DNA of 29,480 bases from Coptodactyla brooksi (GCA_033557675.1 JAWQRM010000131.1:1-29480); one strand, 5' to 3'. Shown: positions 1-10,494, counted from the stretch's first letter. Numbers and translations: made by a program. Notes: generated by a model not told the origin, from the letters alone.

Positions 1-545
1 GGCTTCAGCGGCTAATTCTTTCACCAAACATCATAGAATGACCCAAGGTACCTCCCTGCAAGGTTTGGTCTAGAATCACCGGGATAGCCTAAAAAGGTTC
101 CCTTGTTAAACAAATTTTATACAATGAACATTTTTTAGAACTCTCTTTTTTAGAACTGAGTATGTCAGGTTGGGGTATGTGTTTATCTGAACTTTTTGTC
201 TTAGAATAGGCCTAGACATCGTTATTTAAAATCTTTAACAATCTTATAGTGACATCCTGTGTATAATACTAATTACACTTTGAAAATTTCAAATAAATAA
301 TACACAACTCCCAAATATTTTTACATTTTGTTATTTCCAAATACTAACTGCAAAGCATAGTTGTCAAATGATTACGAAAGATGACAATCAAAAAATTTGC
401 AGTATAAATAAATTCTTGAGGAAAGCAAAAGCATTGTCGACTTTTACAGATTTCTCTCCTACCACCCACATAGAATTCAATAACTCTTTGTCATGACTAC
501 ACAAACGAAAACAGAAAGACATTAATAAACAGCATGCTTGACGTT
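1..545. other. 3' flank of the TBC gene, no gene seen
   Basis: This AT-rich stretch lies downstream of the minus-strand stop codon of the TBC-domain gene and probably contains its 3' UTR. I see no second coding region and no clear AATAAA on the minus strand close to the stop, so the transcript end is not placed. Confidence 0.4.
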
Positions 546-971
546 TCACAATCTAGTACATTCAATGACGATGCTGCTACTAGTGCTCTCACAAATGCTG
601 GTGCTGCTATCTATTGTATTCCTACTGGACATAGAAATACTGTCAATATCTGTACCTGCATTTCCGACCGATTCTCCCGTCGACACTTGTGATTCCCTGC
701 TGTCGGCCTCTATCGATTCTCTCGCTTGTTCCCTACGCAACAGCACCAGATCGTTCGTTTCCTTCTCCTTGTCCGAGAACTTCTCTAGACGATGTCCGAC
801 AATTTGTTCAAATGTCGGTTCGATGAATATGCCGAAGGGTCGATTGGCGAACTCCTCCTTGCTCGCTGGAGGCGGTAAGTCCAGCTTTGCCTTCTTGAGT
901 TCGTCCATCGACCTTTCAAGCGTTTGTATCACAGTATCCTCATCGTATTGGAAGTCTTTGTACAGTTTTAC
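546..971 (-). CDS. USP6NL: RN-tre/USP6NL-like TBC Rab GAP, coding exon 3 (C-terminus)
   Basis: This is the last coding exon, residues about 367-507 of a 507-aa protein. It opens after an acceptor AG (972-973) with VKLYKDFQYDEDTVIQ and continues with a block matching the end of the USP6NL TBC region (MDELKKAKLDLPPP). The remaining ~100 residues form a low-complexity tail rich in Ser, Thr and Glu, ending in ECTRL and a TGA stop at 546-548. Mammalian USP6NL has a much longer tail, so this version is short; a further alternative 3' exon outside the window cannot be excluded. The intron to the previous exon is 58 bp (972-1029) and phase 0. Confidence 0.88.
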   Translation of the reverse strand, partial: VKLYKDFQYDEDTVIQTLERSMDELKKAKLDLPPPASKEEFANRPFGIFIEPTFEQIVGHRLEKFSDKEKETNDLVLLRREQARESIEADSRESQVSTGESVGNAGTDIDSISMSSRNTIDSSTSICESTSSSIVIECTRL

Positions 972-1029
972 CTAAAGAGTTAATTCGCTTTCACTTAAAG
1001 GGTATATTGGGATAATGGAAAAGTCCTAC

Positions 1030-1179
1030 TTGAATATACTGAGTAATAGAATCCATATCCTTCAATTTCATTAAGCTACGTTTATGCATTTTTAAGATAG
1101 TGTAGGCCATTGCCGTTATAACCCTCTCGCCGTCTAGTAAATATATATCCCATATTCGAAGGCATAAGTTAAATGGTAC
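1030..1179 (-). CDS. USP6NL: RN-tre/USP6NL-like TBC Rab GAP, coding exon 2
   Basis: This 150-nt exon encodes 50 residues, about 317-366, beginning VPFNLCLRIWDIYLLDGE. The block corresponds to the late TBC-domain segment with the conserved R-x-WD motif followed by the hydrophobic helices of the C-terminal lobe (ITAMAYTILKMHKRSLMKL). It is bounded by an acceptor AG at 1180-1181 and a GTAGGA donor ending at 1029. It joins in frame (phase 0) to the 8.6-kb exon after CFVER and to exon 3 before VKLYKDF, as in the vertebrate homologue. Confidence 0.9.
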
Positions 1180-1181
1180 CT

Positions 1182-2584
1182 GTAACAATTAATTTACATA
1201 CTTTTAGCCAGTAGTAAAACCAAGATTATTTAATACCACAGATGTAGCAGCATAAGATCAATAAGATGGTCATATATTTAGAACACAAAACCACTTTTCA
1301 AAAGGTTTTGTTCTAATTTAGCTAAACAAGTGCTTGAAAACAAGCTTATTTACAGTACAAAGAAATTACAGACATAACAAACAAGATCCCCAAAGGTATT
1401 GTTAGCCAAATACAGTAAACTAGGCATAAATATGCTTTAAGCTCTATAAGATTTTCACAAAACTTTAAATGAACTAGAAAAATAATACATCAACGTTATT
1501 AATATAAGGTTTGATCAAAAAATACGTGGAATTCTTTAATTTCACTGGCTGCATAAGCCCAATTGTTACAATTCTTTCTTGTCGCATTGGTATACTTGTC
1601 CCTAACTAAAATGAAAAAAACGCACATGATGACAAGTAATAACTTTTCAAGCACCAAGTTTTAATAAAACAAATATTGGATAAGTATTTTTTTTAACGAT
1701 AGAAAATAAGTGATAAGTATGGTTGTGAAACTGGAAAGGATTAAATGTAGGATTATTTACTATTTGCAATATACGTTTTATCTTAGATCTTAAGATTTTA
1801 GTATTAGAAATGATGTAATACACAAGCAGCAGTTCACACGCTACTTCAATCATGCTGTAAAATAAGTTTGCATATGCGAACTGTATACAAAACTATTAAT
1901 AGGACTGAAATGTTTGTTGCAATAAAATTCTTGACCATACTGCACATTCCAGTTTCTGGGGCTTAATAGATATTCAGGCCTTACGTGATATTACAATTAC
2001 TATTTACTGATAAAACAATGTTAAACCTACATTATTCTAAAAATAACAATGGCATCTATATATTTGAATACGGTGACCCAGAAATATATACTAAGGTTGT
2101 TGACATAAATACATAAAATTGCTCCATGGATTATAATGGTTCATTCTTTGAATACTTGTATATAAATCGATTGAATACATTAGTAGGCAAAAAGTAATGT
2201 GATTAAAATGTTATTGATGTTTTACAAGTTCAGTATCAATTCAATGCTTGTCAATACAAAACTATATGTTTTTATGCGGTAAATAAATTGTTATTAAAAC
2301 AAATTAATATATTTTTAAACATATTATATTACGAATTAATGTATTGGAAAGGGGGAAAATACATCCTCAATATATGTGACAACATACTCTAGAATATTGT
2401 AAAACGTACTTATTTATTGTTCCTCAGATTATAAAAACGCTTAATTTCTGATCTACCTTTCAAATATATTATCATTAAAATTAAGGTGTATATATTTATA
2501 CATATATTTATAATTTGAAAATGTATATATATATTTCTAAATGTAATGTATCCATAACAAGTTCCAATTTTAGACCTCCAGGAA
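1182..2584. other. intron 2 of the TBC gene, distal part, no element recognised
   Basis: AT-rich intronic sequence with only short chance ORFs. A simple AT-rich run with (TA)n-like sequence lies near 2460-2540. No RNA gene, coding remnant or clear repeat boundary was recognised. Confidence 0.5.
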
Positions 2585-3690
2585 AAAGGGTTAATAGAGT
2601 AAGCTCAAGTGAGGTTAATAGAGTGGGTTTATTTGGTGAGTTTGCGTAAATTAAACATTTATGAATACTCAAGCATTTTATAATTGGGATGAGTTTATTA
2701 TCAACTAAACACGATTGTAAACCTGATACTTCAATATTAATACCATTTCAAACAGCATTCAAATGAAGTAACATATTATCTGAGTCACCTTCACAATTCT
2801 GGAATAAAATAGTTTTACAAACAATAGCTTATTGTGAGATCTGTGAAACTGAATCAGACTGAATGAGAAAAATCTTGATTTGGTCTTCCCATTAAAGTAA
2901 AGTTATTCTTGCTTATCCAAGAATCCCATAACTGTATCGACCCATTAATTATAATTTTGAAACGATTCAAAATTTTCTTTCCGTTAGTAATATCATTTAA
3001 TTGTTAACTGTTTTCCTTTAAAACATGTATTCTTTTGCTTTCGGTCATGCAAGCAACAAAATTCAGCTTACGTATCAATCTAATAAGAATCAATAATTGT
3101 AGACTGATTCTTAAGTTTAAACTTATTGTTATAAATGAATATTGATAACAAAAATCAAATTAAAAAGCTTTTGGCATTGTGTATCATCCACAGCTACATC
3201 TTGTGTTGAGTAAAGAAGTTTTAATTAAGCAATAACAACAGTTAATTTCAGAGTTTCAATTCATTAAAAAAATTCTATAATTATTGATTAACTGGCAATT
3301 ATTAATCAAACACTTGCAAGTTTTTCACGACTTTTTTTCGAGTTTTCACAACACCGATCACAAAGTTTAACAGAATATTATCTGAAGTAATAATTATATT
3401 CTTTTATATTATTACCCAGTGTGCATTTAAAAAAACATCACAGAATCTGTATAATGATAAAAATAAAATTGTTAATAGTATTTACTTTGCTTCAGAATTA
3501 TAAAAGGCCTAAGATGAATGATATTAATATTAAATTATCTCCCTTAGAATCTATTTTAATGGTACGTTTTAAGCTACCTAATTAAAATAAAGTATTATTT
3601 AGTACAAAGTATTCATAAATGTTTACTTTGTGAAGATTCAAATTAAACTCACTCTATTAACTTTACTTGAACTCAGTTAACCCATTTTTT
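2585..3690. mobile_element. inverted-repeat element (large MITE-like), ~1.1 kb
   Basis: The first ~90 bases (from GGGTTAATAGAG at 2588) reappear reverse-complemented at about 3605-3688. Shared blocks include GTTAATAGAGTGRGTTT and AAACATTTATGAATACT. Arms of this length bounding 1.1 kb of non-coding AT-rich DNA fit a non-autonomous DNA transposon. TTAA occurs at both ends, which would suit a piggyBac-like target site, but the terminus is not certain because the left end contains a short internal duplication (TTAATAGAGT twice). No transposase remnant is visible inside. Confidence 0.62.
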
Positions 3691-4265
3691 TCGATTATTC
3701 CAAAAGTGGAACATGTTATTGATACATCATACTTTCATAACTTAATGTAATCATGACCAAAAAATTATAATTGGGGTATAAATGGTAAATTATGGTAGTT
3801 TTAATCATTATTACCTTAATCAAAATAATTTAAATATTATCAGAATATTAATTGTATTAGCTGTTATAACTGTCATCTCAAATTCAACATCAGTAACTCC
3901 TGTAGATTATTTTTTAGTTTAGTTGAATGTTGGTTTAAATAATAATATTATATGTGTACTATTTATTCTGAGAATAACCATATTTAGATAGTATAGGTAT
4001 TAGGTTCAGGAACTAATTTTAATTTTATTTATTTTTGTTTAATGTAACGTCAACTTGAAGTTAATTAGGTTTACTAACAAGACTAGCTTCTATCATCGTG
4101 ATATATGTTTTATAGTCTTATAAGTTAATTCAGAAAGTTCAGAAACTTGTTTTTTTTTTTCATTGCTTCTTATGTAGCTTTGTGTGGATTGTCTTATTTA
4201 GTCGTATTTTCTTGACAAATTTTAGTTTGAGGTTTTATCCATAAGGTTAAGTTTAAGGTACTTGT
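3691..4265. other. intronic AT-rich DNA, no feature seen
   Basis: Intron sequence of the TBC gene between two repeat structures. Homopolymer runs and AT-rich tracts only; nothing coding or structured was recognised. Confidence 0.45.
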
Positions 4266-4550
4266 ACTAGTTTACAGTTTGTACAGTTTCTTATACATTT
4301 CATTTAATTTATTATGTAATGGCAATAGATTTTAACTAGTTTTCATTATATTATAAAGTACAAGTGAATTCATTGTATTTATAATTATTGGTTCCTTATT
4401 TTGTTTGTTTACATTAATTATAAAATTAATAGCTTTATTAGTCACTATTATTGGTGAACTCGCAGGGTACAAGCTTTCAAAATTTACTGTGTTCTCAAAG
4501 ATCTTAAAAAACATTAGAAGCTAGAATCTATAGGAGTTAATTTATTAATT
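4266..4550 (+). repeat. direct repeat copy A
   Basis: About 280 bp beginning near GTTTACAGTTTGTACAGTTT and ending near TCTATAGGAGTTAAT. The same sequence recurs in the same orientation at about 4846-5170. Shared blocks include ATTATTGGTTCCTTATTTTG and CACTATTATTGGTGAACTC. Copy B carries an extra segment of roughly 25 bp (AATTAGTTGCAGAGAACGG and flank). Copy A lies outside the TTAA-flanked element that contains copy B. Confidence 0.75.
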
Positions 4551-4729
4551 AACTAAACAAAGAGAAGAAATGTGGAAGAAAACGCATGGATTATTCTGAA
4601 AAGTTATCCAAATTAAGGTTACTCAATCATCGAGGATCGATTTTTTTGTGGTATCGAAATTTCTAAATCTACACTTTAATCTACACGTTTTTATGTGAGG
4701 AAATGTTACCAAGTGTGTATATTTTACAG

Positions 4730-5892
4730 TTAAGGGGTCACGCCTAGTTGCAAGGTGAAAAAAAAAACGTGATTTTCATGAATTTTTATAAGAATGATCT
4801 ATTTTTTCTTGAATGTTTTTATTTATTTGTTTTTATTTCTACAGGTTTACACAGTTTGTACAGTTTCTTATACTTTTCATTTCCTTCATTAAGTAATGAT
4901 AGGAGATTTTAACTAGTTTTCAATTAGTTGCAGAGAACGGAATTATTATATTAAAAAGTACAATTGAAATCATTATATTGGTAATTATTGGTTCCTTATT
5001 TTGTTTATCATTAATTTAAAATTAATAGCTTTATTACTCACTATTATTGGTGAACTCATAGGGTAAGAGCTTTAAAAATTTACTGCATTCTCTAAAATCT
5101 TTATTAGAAGCTAATTTTTGTTATATTCTGTATAAAATTGAGAGATCAATCTATAGGAGTTAATTATTACCCTTTAATTATAGAAAATTTAATTTACAAA
5201 TATTTAGATCAAGGTTGATCTGAAGCTTTAGGGACTTAAAGTGTTAAAAATTTAACATTTTAAGCCCCTAGTGTAAGGTTCCTATATTAGTGGAATATTT
5301 AATCCAATATTATCACCATTATTAGCAGTGGTATGCATTTTTCTAAAACTTCAATTAAACCTTTAATTAATTGATTAATATAAAAAATCAATACTTTTAA
5401 ATGTAAATTAACCCTTAACAATCGAAAACTCATTCCGTGCTCGTTCCGTGTATGAAGGGCTTGTTCGTGACTGAAGGCTATTTTGTTTTAATAAAAATAT
5501 TTTTTCTACTGAAAAAAAAACGAAAAATTAAGAGTCCACACTTTTTCTTAAAACGGCCGCTACTTTGTCAATTATTTTTTTGATAAATGCTTAGTTCACA
5601 CACAAGATATATTCAAATACTAACAGAATCTTTTCCGATTTTGATATCAGATGATTTGGCTTGGAGCTTTCATGTACACAGCACGACACCTCTACAAAAT
5701 GAGGTTTCTTTAAAGTGGCCATAACTTATTACAATATACTTTACAATATTTTTCAACAAAAAAATTTTGAATGTTGTTCAAGGTACGTACTTTTAATATC
5801 AATATTTTGTTGTAAGAAAAATTAATGGGAACATTCTTATAAAAATTCCCAGATCATGTTTTTTTACCTTATAACTAGGCACGACCCATTAA
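4730..5892. mobile_element. TTAA-flanked MITE-like element, 1.16 kb
   Basis: Both ends are TTAA (4730-4733 and 5889-5892), followed by inverted arms of about 60 bp: GGGGTCACGCCTAGTTGCAA on the left and TGGGTCGTGCCTAGTTATAA on the reverse complement of the right, both continuing into GAATTTTTATAAGAATG. TTAA target duplication is the signature of the piggyBac superfamily, so this is probably a non-autonomous relative. There is no transposase ORF. It encloses copy B of the direct repeat (4846-5170). Confidence 0.72.
4846..5170 (+). repeat. direct repeat copy B, inside the TTAA element
   Basis: Second copy of the 4266-4550 sequence, same orientation, about 575 bp downstream, with a ~25-bp insertion and scattered substitutions. 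Its position inside the TTAA-bounded element while copy A sits outside suggests capture, or insertion of the element near or into an earlier duplication. Confidence 0.72.
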
Positions 5893-6409
5893 GAAAATTT
5901 TTGCGATAAAAGAATTATAATGAAAATGATATTCAAGAAAATCTTTTGGCACCAAAAATATATTCAAATGGAGACCTTTTTCTTGATCTATAAATCTTTT
6001 TTTATAAAATTGTTAATGTAATATTATTGTGGTAATAAAGAGAATAATTACACTTAAAGTCAAGATTATTATAATTACTTATAGTAAATTATACTACCAA
6101 ATAACATCCATCGAAAATATTGTTTAAATTGGTCAAGACATTCAATCAGCAGTTAATACGTTCGTTTTATTTTCCAAACTTTGAAGATGGCGAAACAAAG
6201 AAATTTGGAACATAAATATGTTGGGTTAAATCATTTTGCATTCAAAAGGCTGTGGCTACATTAAACTTATCACTGAAAATACTGAAAACATATCTTTTTA
6301 GCTGAGTCAAAAGCACTTGCATTTAAAAAAATACACTTTAGGTCATAAAATTCTCAGGGCCATCAACTTCTATTCTAAAAGGTGCCTGAAGAGCAAACAA
6401 TTTTTTAAA
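5893..6409. other. intronic DNA, no feature seen
   Basis: AT-rich intron sequence between the TTAA element and the donor-side duplication. Nothing recognisable on either strand. Confidence 0.45.
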
Positions 6410-7687
6410 ATCTAAAGACTACATTGTGGTTTTTGGCATCATGTTTTTCTTAAATAAAACAAAAATTTAGTATACATAGTTCAAAGAAAAAGATAGTTCA
6501 AATTCAAAGAGTGGTTGACAATGGATGTTGCAATCTATTGGGTTGTTCGGAGAGTAATTTCGTTTCTAAACCGTATATTCATTATATATTCTGACAGATG
6601 ACGTTGCAAAGTCTATGTGTGAAAATATTTTGTTCGGTTCTATGTAATTGTTTTCTTTTTGATTTCACGTTTTGCTTTTTGATTACAAAAAAGGTAAAAA
6701 TGCTATTCAAGCAAAGAAAGAAATGATTGATGCATATGGGGAAGATGTATTGACAGAATGCCAATCAATACATCTTCAAGTACAATACAAGTGTCAAAAC
6801 TGGTTTGCAACATTTTTTGCAAAAGTTGGCAAAATTTTTTGCAGGTTTGCAAAAATTTTTGGGAGCTCTTTTCAATATTTTTAGAAGAATACCACGATCA
6901 ATCCTAAAGTGTACTGTCATCAACTAGACAAATTTCATGATTTTTTGTAAACTGGTTTACAAATTTTTAAGATGACGGTACAAAAGTGTACCGTCATCAA
7001 CTGGACAAATTGCATGATTCGCTCAAACAGAAAAGGCCAGAATTGATCAATAGAAAAGGTCTACTGTTTCCCCCAGATAATGCACACCAGTTTGGTAACT
7101 CGCCAGATGCTTTTACAGTTTGGATGGGATGTACTACTATACCTATCATATTCTCCAGATCCGGTACCATCCGCTTATTACCTGTTTAGGTCTCTACACA
7201 TTTTTTTGGACGGCAAAATGACTTCAAATGAAGCTGTCAAAAATGACTTGGATCGGTTTTGCAAGCAAGGATCAGAAGTTTTATGAGCATGGAATCTTGC
7301 TACTGCCAGAAACATGACAAAAGGTGTTGGACCAAAATAGTGAATATGTAATTGCATAAAATATTTATACTCTCTAAGAAAAATGCCTTTCATTTTCACA
7401 AAAAAAAAAATTAAATTACTTTCCGAACAACCTGATATGTACATGGCATAATTAAAATGAATTTAATAAAGTTTCTTTCTAACTTCTCATTTCTTTGGCT
7501 TATCATTTGCATAAAATAAAAAGTAATTTTTAACTTAATCTAAAGACTACATCTAAAGCGATACTTTAAATTCAAAGAGTAGTCATTTGACGATGGCATA
7601 ATTCAAATGGGTTTAATGAAATTTCTTTCTAACTTCCTATTTCTTTGTCTCATCATCTGTATAAAATAATAAATTATTTTTAACTTA
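6410..7687. repeat. tandem duplication of the splice-donor side of the intron, split by a mariner
   Basis: The 95 bases adjoining the donor of the large TBC exon (7593-7687, ATGGCATAATTCAAATGGG to TTTTTAACTTA) recur at 7443-7537, giving a 150-bp period. The rest of the upstream copy (TCTAAAGACTACAT, ATTCAAAGAGT) is found before the mariner, at 6411-6530. The mariner thus sits in the upstream copy only. In that copy the donor has decayed: on the sense strand it reads TTAAGT instead of GTAAGT. Confidence 0.72.
6538..7435 (+). mobile_element. mariner-family element, internally deleted and frameshifted
   Basis: 898 bp with terminal inverted repeats (left TTGGGTTGTTCGGAGAGTAA, right reverse complement TCAGGTTGTTCGGAAAGTAA; 20 of 23 positions match) and TA duplications at 6536-6537 and 7436-7437. 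On the plus strand the remnants are a mariner N-terminal helix-turn-helix (LLFDYKKGKNAIQAKKEM, then QNWFA), a large internal deletion, then QLDKLHDSLKQKRPEL, PDNA from the second catalytic block, and SPDPVPSAYYLFRSLHIFLD from the third, in more than one frame. It cannot encode an active transposase. Confidence 0.88.
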
Positions 7688-7688
7688 C

Positions 7689-8636
7689 CCTTTCAACAAA
7701 ACAAACAAAATACCACTTGAGTGAGTATAAAATTGCGTCCAAACCATGCTTGTCCAGATGGTTCTTCAGTTTTGGCATAAATTTAGTTAATATACGATCA
7801 TGGTGTTCCAAAAACCTATTCAGTTTCGGAAAACCTTCTTTATACAATCCGTGCATGGCATACTTGGACTCGGTGAGCAATATGTGCAAAGCCCAAAAGG
7901 CGTCTTCTTCATCCATATACATCAGTAACACCGCAGCGACACCAGACATTCCTTGGCAATATCCGACTTCGGAGTTGTACATTGCGTACGCAGTTAAAAC
8001 ATTAAATAACGATTGTTGCTTGGTGCTGTACCGTTCCCGAAACGAAATATGCTCCCTAAACTGTCTATTTACATCGGAATCTATTTGTCGGGCGTCCGTA
8101 GAATATTTTCTAGCTAATTTTAACATACGGTCGTATTCTCCTTGTTTCTCCAATTTGTGTCTCACTATGGCTAATAATTTACACCACACTTGAGATCTTA
8201 AAGAATTCGGAATACCTTTGTACACTCTCCTATGTAATTTTTCTCTATGGGCAGATTCCCACTCGTTAATACCCCTCTCCATTGACTTCAAATGTTTGTT
8301 ATTCTTATCGCTAGCTCTTAACTCTTTTATTTTTCTCATCTTTCCTTTTTCGTCCACTTTCTCTTTTAACTTGTCGTTCTCCTCCCACGACTTCAACATC
8401 TTCATCCATTTTTTAATGCGTTCTAACTCGATCTGCTCCTTTTTAATCTCATGCGAATCTTTCGAAGGTAACGGTTTGTCGTGCATGAAACCGTACCGGT
8501 CGGTGACGTGGTACACCTCGAAATGGGGATCTTCCCACGGATCGATCTCCGCCCCTTCCGCTCGTCCCAGCTCATACCGCTTGAAGATTTTCTCGCGCTC
8601 CTCCGCCGACCTCTTCAATAGATCCTCCTCATTCAT
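7689..8636 (-). CDS. USP6NL: RN-tre/USP6NL-like TBC Rab GAP, coding exon 1
   Basis: This 948-nt exon encodes residues 1-316 of a Rab GTPase-activating protein. The N-terminus matches RN-tre/USP6NL (GRAEGAEIDPWED, then VTDRYGF), followed by a TBC domain from about residue 135. The dual-finger residues are present: Arg191 in QIDSDVNRQFREH and Gln228 in GYCQGM. The family stimulates GTP hydrolysis on endosomal Rabs (Rab5 for RN-tre) and affects receptor internalisation. Residues about 85-125 are a Lys/Glu-rich insert between LKSWE and LHRRVYKGIP that human USP6NL lacks. The start is the ATG at 8634-8636; an overlapping two-codon upstream ORF precedes it. The exon ends at GAAAGG/GTAAGT (donor 7683-7688), phase 0. 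Confidence 0.93.
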
Positions 8637-8641
8637 CCCAT
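8634..8641 (-). promoter_or_regulatory. minimal uORF overlapping the TBC start codon
   Basis: On the minus strand an ATG at 8639-8641 opens a two-codon reading frame (ATG GGA TGA) whose stop overlaps the main ATG at 8634-8636. If the upstream ATG is in the mRNA it could tune initiation by leaky scanning or reinitiation. The overlap is seen; the effect is inferred. Confidence 0.4.
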
Positions 8642-9505
8642 GAATGGTACGGGGTACGGTATCTTAAATGTTCATCTTAGCTCCAAGTCGTTCTAAAATA
8701 AATACTAGGTTCGTTTAAATAGGCCATCGGGTCAAAGGCTGTTAAACTCGAATATCTCAACATCAGTATTCGATTGGTAACGTTTTAAGTAGGCGCCTAA
8801 TTGGAAGAATTAAAATTTATCAGCTTGACATCTGTCAAACGTCAAATGCCACATAAATTTTACACCCCCTATTTTAAAATGCTACAACTGACAAAACTTA
8901 CTGTGGGCCCGTGGCGCCGCATAACACCCTCAAACTCTCGAAATCGGAACGACAATTTTTATTCAAACTATTTGACAATCACTTTTTGCATATGCCACAG
9001 AGAACGAAAATATTTTTAGGAGAAATGCCAAACCTTAAACTACCGCATTCCTGCAATACCGACTGACGTAAATGATGTAAAGCTGTAAAATGCAAATTAA
9101 GCTCCCACCGAATCCATTAAATACTTATTTATATCCATTTCAAAATCTGTATTTCCCTTATTATTGCCAATTAACCTGGCTGGTTTACGTACCGGTTTAC
9201 TACAGTTATTTTAATAAGATTCAATATAAATTAATCGATATTTTTATTCGTTGGCATGCCTGTAATTTACAATTACATTTTCATTTTTATTTATTTTCCC
9301 ATATTATTAATAAGTAAACATTTTACATTTATATTCAAAACTGTTGGATATATATTTGAATAATGTTTTTACAATTAACTTTATCAAAGAAACTCAAATA
9401 GGTTGGCAGCGCCGTCAATTTATATACAGCTGTCAATTAATTAATTGACTTACCGGTGTTGTCGCGTTTGCCACGTTTGTTTTCAAAAATTCACTTTAAA
9501 CTGAA
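8637..9505. promoter_or_regulatory. divergent promoter region between the TBC gene and TMEM258
   Basis: These 869 bp separate two genes transcribed away from each other, so they must hold both promoters and 5' UTRs. Two palindromes stand out: TTGACATCTGTCAA at 8825-8838 and GTCAATTAATTAATTGAC at 9432-9449, the second about 60 bp before the TMEM258 ATG. No TATA box can be assigned with confidence. The ORFs in this stretch look like chance. Confidence 0.6.
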
Positions 9506-9508
9506 ATG
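9506..9508 (+). CDS. TMEM258: TMEM258, coding exon 1 (initiator codon only)
   Basis: The coding part of the first exon is just ATG, directly followed by a GT donor (GTTCGT) and a 50-bp intron (9509-9558) ending CTTCTTCAG. Joining it to 9559 gives MDTFESLTRYASPVNP, the expected start of the family. No in-frame ATG lies upstream of the conserved block in exon 2, which supports the split. Confidence 0.75.
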
Positions 9509-9558
9509 GTTCGTATACATCATTTAATCATACTTAAAGTTTATTTATTCTTCTTCAG

Positions 9559-9798
9559 GATACCTTTGAATCGTTAACGAGATACGCGTCTCCAGTAAAT
9601 CCTGCGATATTTCCTCACCTTACCCTTGTACTGCTAGGTATCGGGATATTCTTCACAGCCTGGTTCTTTGTGTACGAAGTCACCAGCACGAAAATGTCGA
9701 GGGACATTAAAAAGGAGTTACTTCTGTCACTAGTAGCGTCGATTTTCTCCGGGTTTGGAATTCTGTTCTTATTGTTAAGCGTAGGAATTTACGTGTAA
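9559..9798 (+). CDS. TMEM258: TMEM258 (oligosaccharyltransferase subunit), coding exon 2
   Basis: Together with the separate ATG this gives an 80-aa protein, the usual family length. TMEM258 (Kuduk in flies) is a small ER-membrane subunit of the oligosaccharyltransferase complex that N-glycosylates nascent proteins. Conserved blocks are SPVNPAIFPHL, FFTAWFFVYEVTSTK and the C-terminal GIYV. Two membrane helices lie at about residues 21-40 and 55-78, joined by a charged loop (TSTKMSRDIKKE). The stop is TAA at 9796-9798, and an AATAAA follows at 9905-9910. It is divergent to the TBC gene and convergent with TSG101. Confidence 0.95.
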   Translation, partial: DTFESLTRYASPVNPAIFPHLTLVLLGIGIFFTAWFFVYEVTSTKMSRDIKKELLLSLVASIFSGFGILFLLLSVGIYV

Positions 9799-10199
9799 TA
9801 AAAAAAACAAAAGTAATCTCAACCTTGTATATATATTTCTACTATAATTTTTACGTTGCTTGTGCATTTATTTTCAAATTTGCGAAAGATGTGCTTACTA
9901 AGAAAATAAATATAAACTATTTGGAATTTGATTTTATATATGTAATTGTAACAATATATAGCTTATACAGTGAGGGTATTTATACGTGCAACATGGCCAT
10001 GCGGCATTAGATGGTTCACAAATATATGTGTAGTTATGCAACCGGTCATACAGAATTTGATATGTTGCATAATTATATGCATATTTTATTTATAAATGCA
10101 ACACGGCTACGTTTTCTACATTGTGCGTATAAACAAGCTCACTACATACAGAATATTTCATAATAGATATTTCAATTTTAAAAACTTCATAAATGTTGA
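9799..10199. terminator. convergent 3' ends of TMEM258 and TSG101
   Basis: The 401-bp tail-to-tail interval contains a plus-strand AATAAA at 9905-9910 for TMEM258 and a minus-strand AATAAA (TTTATT on plus, 10085-10090) for TSG101, about 110 nt past its stop. Two short diverged direct repeats (ATTTATACGTGCAACATGGC near 9979, ATTTATAAATGCAACACGGC near 10088) are present. No coding sequence was seen. Confidence 0.6.
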
Positions 10200-10389
10200 T
10201 TAAACAATGGACAATCCGGCTTTCTGGCGGCACTTCTGCATTAAAGCTCGTAGCATAAACTGTTTCCGTGACAAGGAGCGCACTTGACGCAAAAATACTT
10301 CCAAGTCGATGACGCCACTTCGTAAAGCTTCACCCATATAATATATTGCGTCTTCTAAAGCTGCTTCTTCTGCAAATGCATTGAGTAAT
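10200..10389 (-). CDS. TSG101: TSG101, coding exon 7 (steadiness box, C-terminus)
   Basis: The last exon encodes residues about 324-386, from LLNAFAEEAALEDAIYYMGE through GVIDLEVFLRQVR and LSRKQFMLRALMQK to AGLSIV and a TAA stop at 10200-10202. This is the TSG101 steadiness box, which anchors the protein in the ESCRT-I headpiece and controls its stability. The acceptor AG is at 10390-10391. The codon split with exon 6 (CA/A) restores YKQLLN, matching the vertebrate order. Confidence 0.95.
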
Positions 10390-10494
10390 CTGCAAATTAC
10401 AATAAATCCAAATTAATTGATATGCGGGAATATCAGCTCAAAGTTTTTTTATTGTTCAGCTTGACCTTTTTGAGAGATGGAATACTAAAGTGAT

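Noticed and set aside
538..975. 145-codon plus-strand ORF
   Set aside because: Antisense shadow of exon 3 of the TBC gene; it crosses a splice junction and shows no family features.
4730..5892. autonomous piggyBac
   Set aside because: No transposase remnant in any frame; only TTAA ends and inverted arms support it.
7717..8643. two long plus-strand ORFs (158 and 141 codons)
   Set aside because: Both are antisense to the conserved TBC-domain exon, whose minus-strand translation has clear family motifs.
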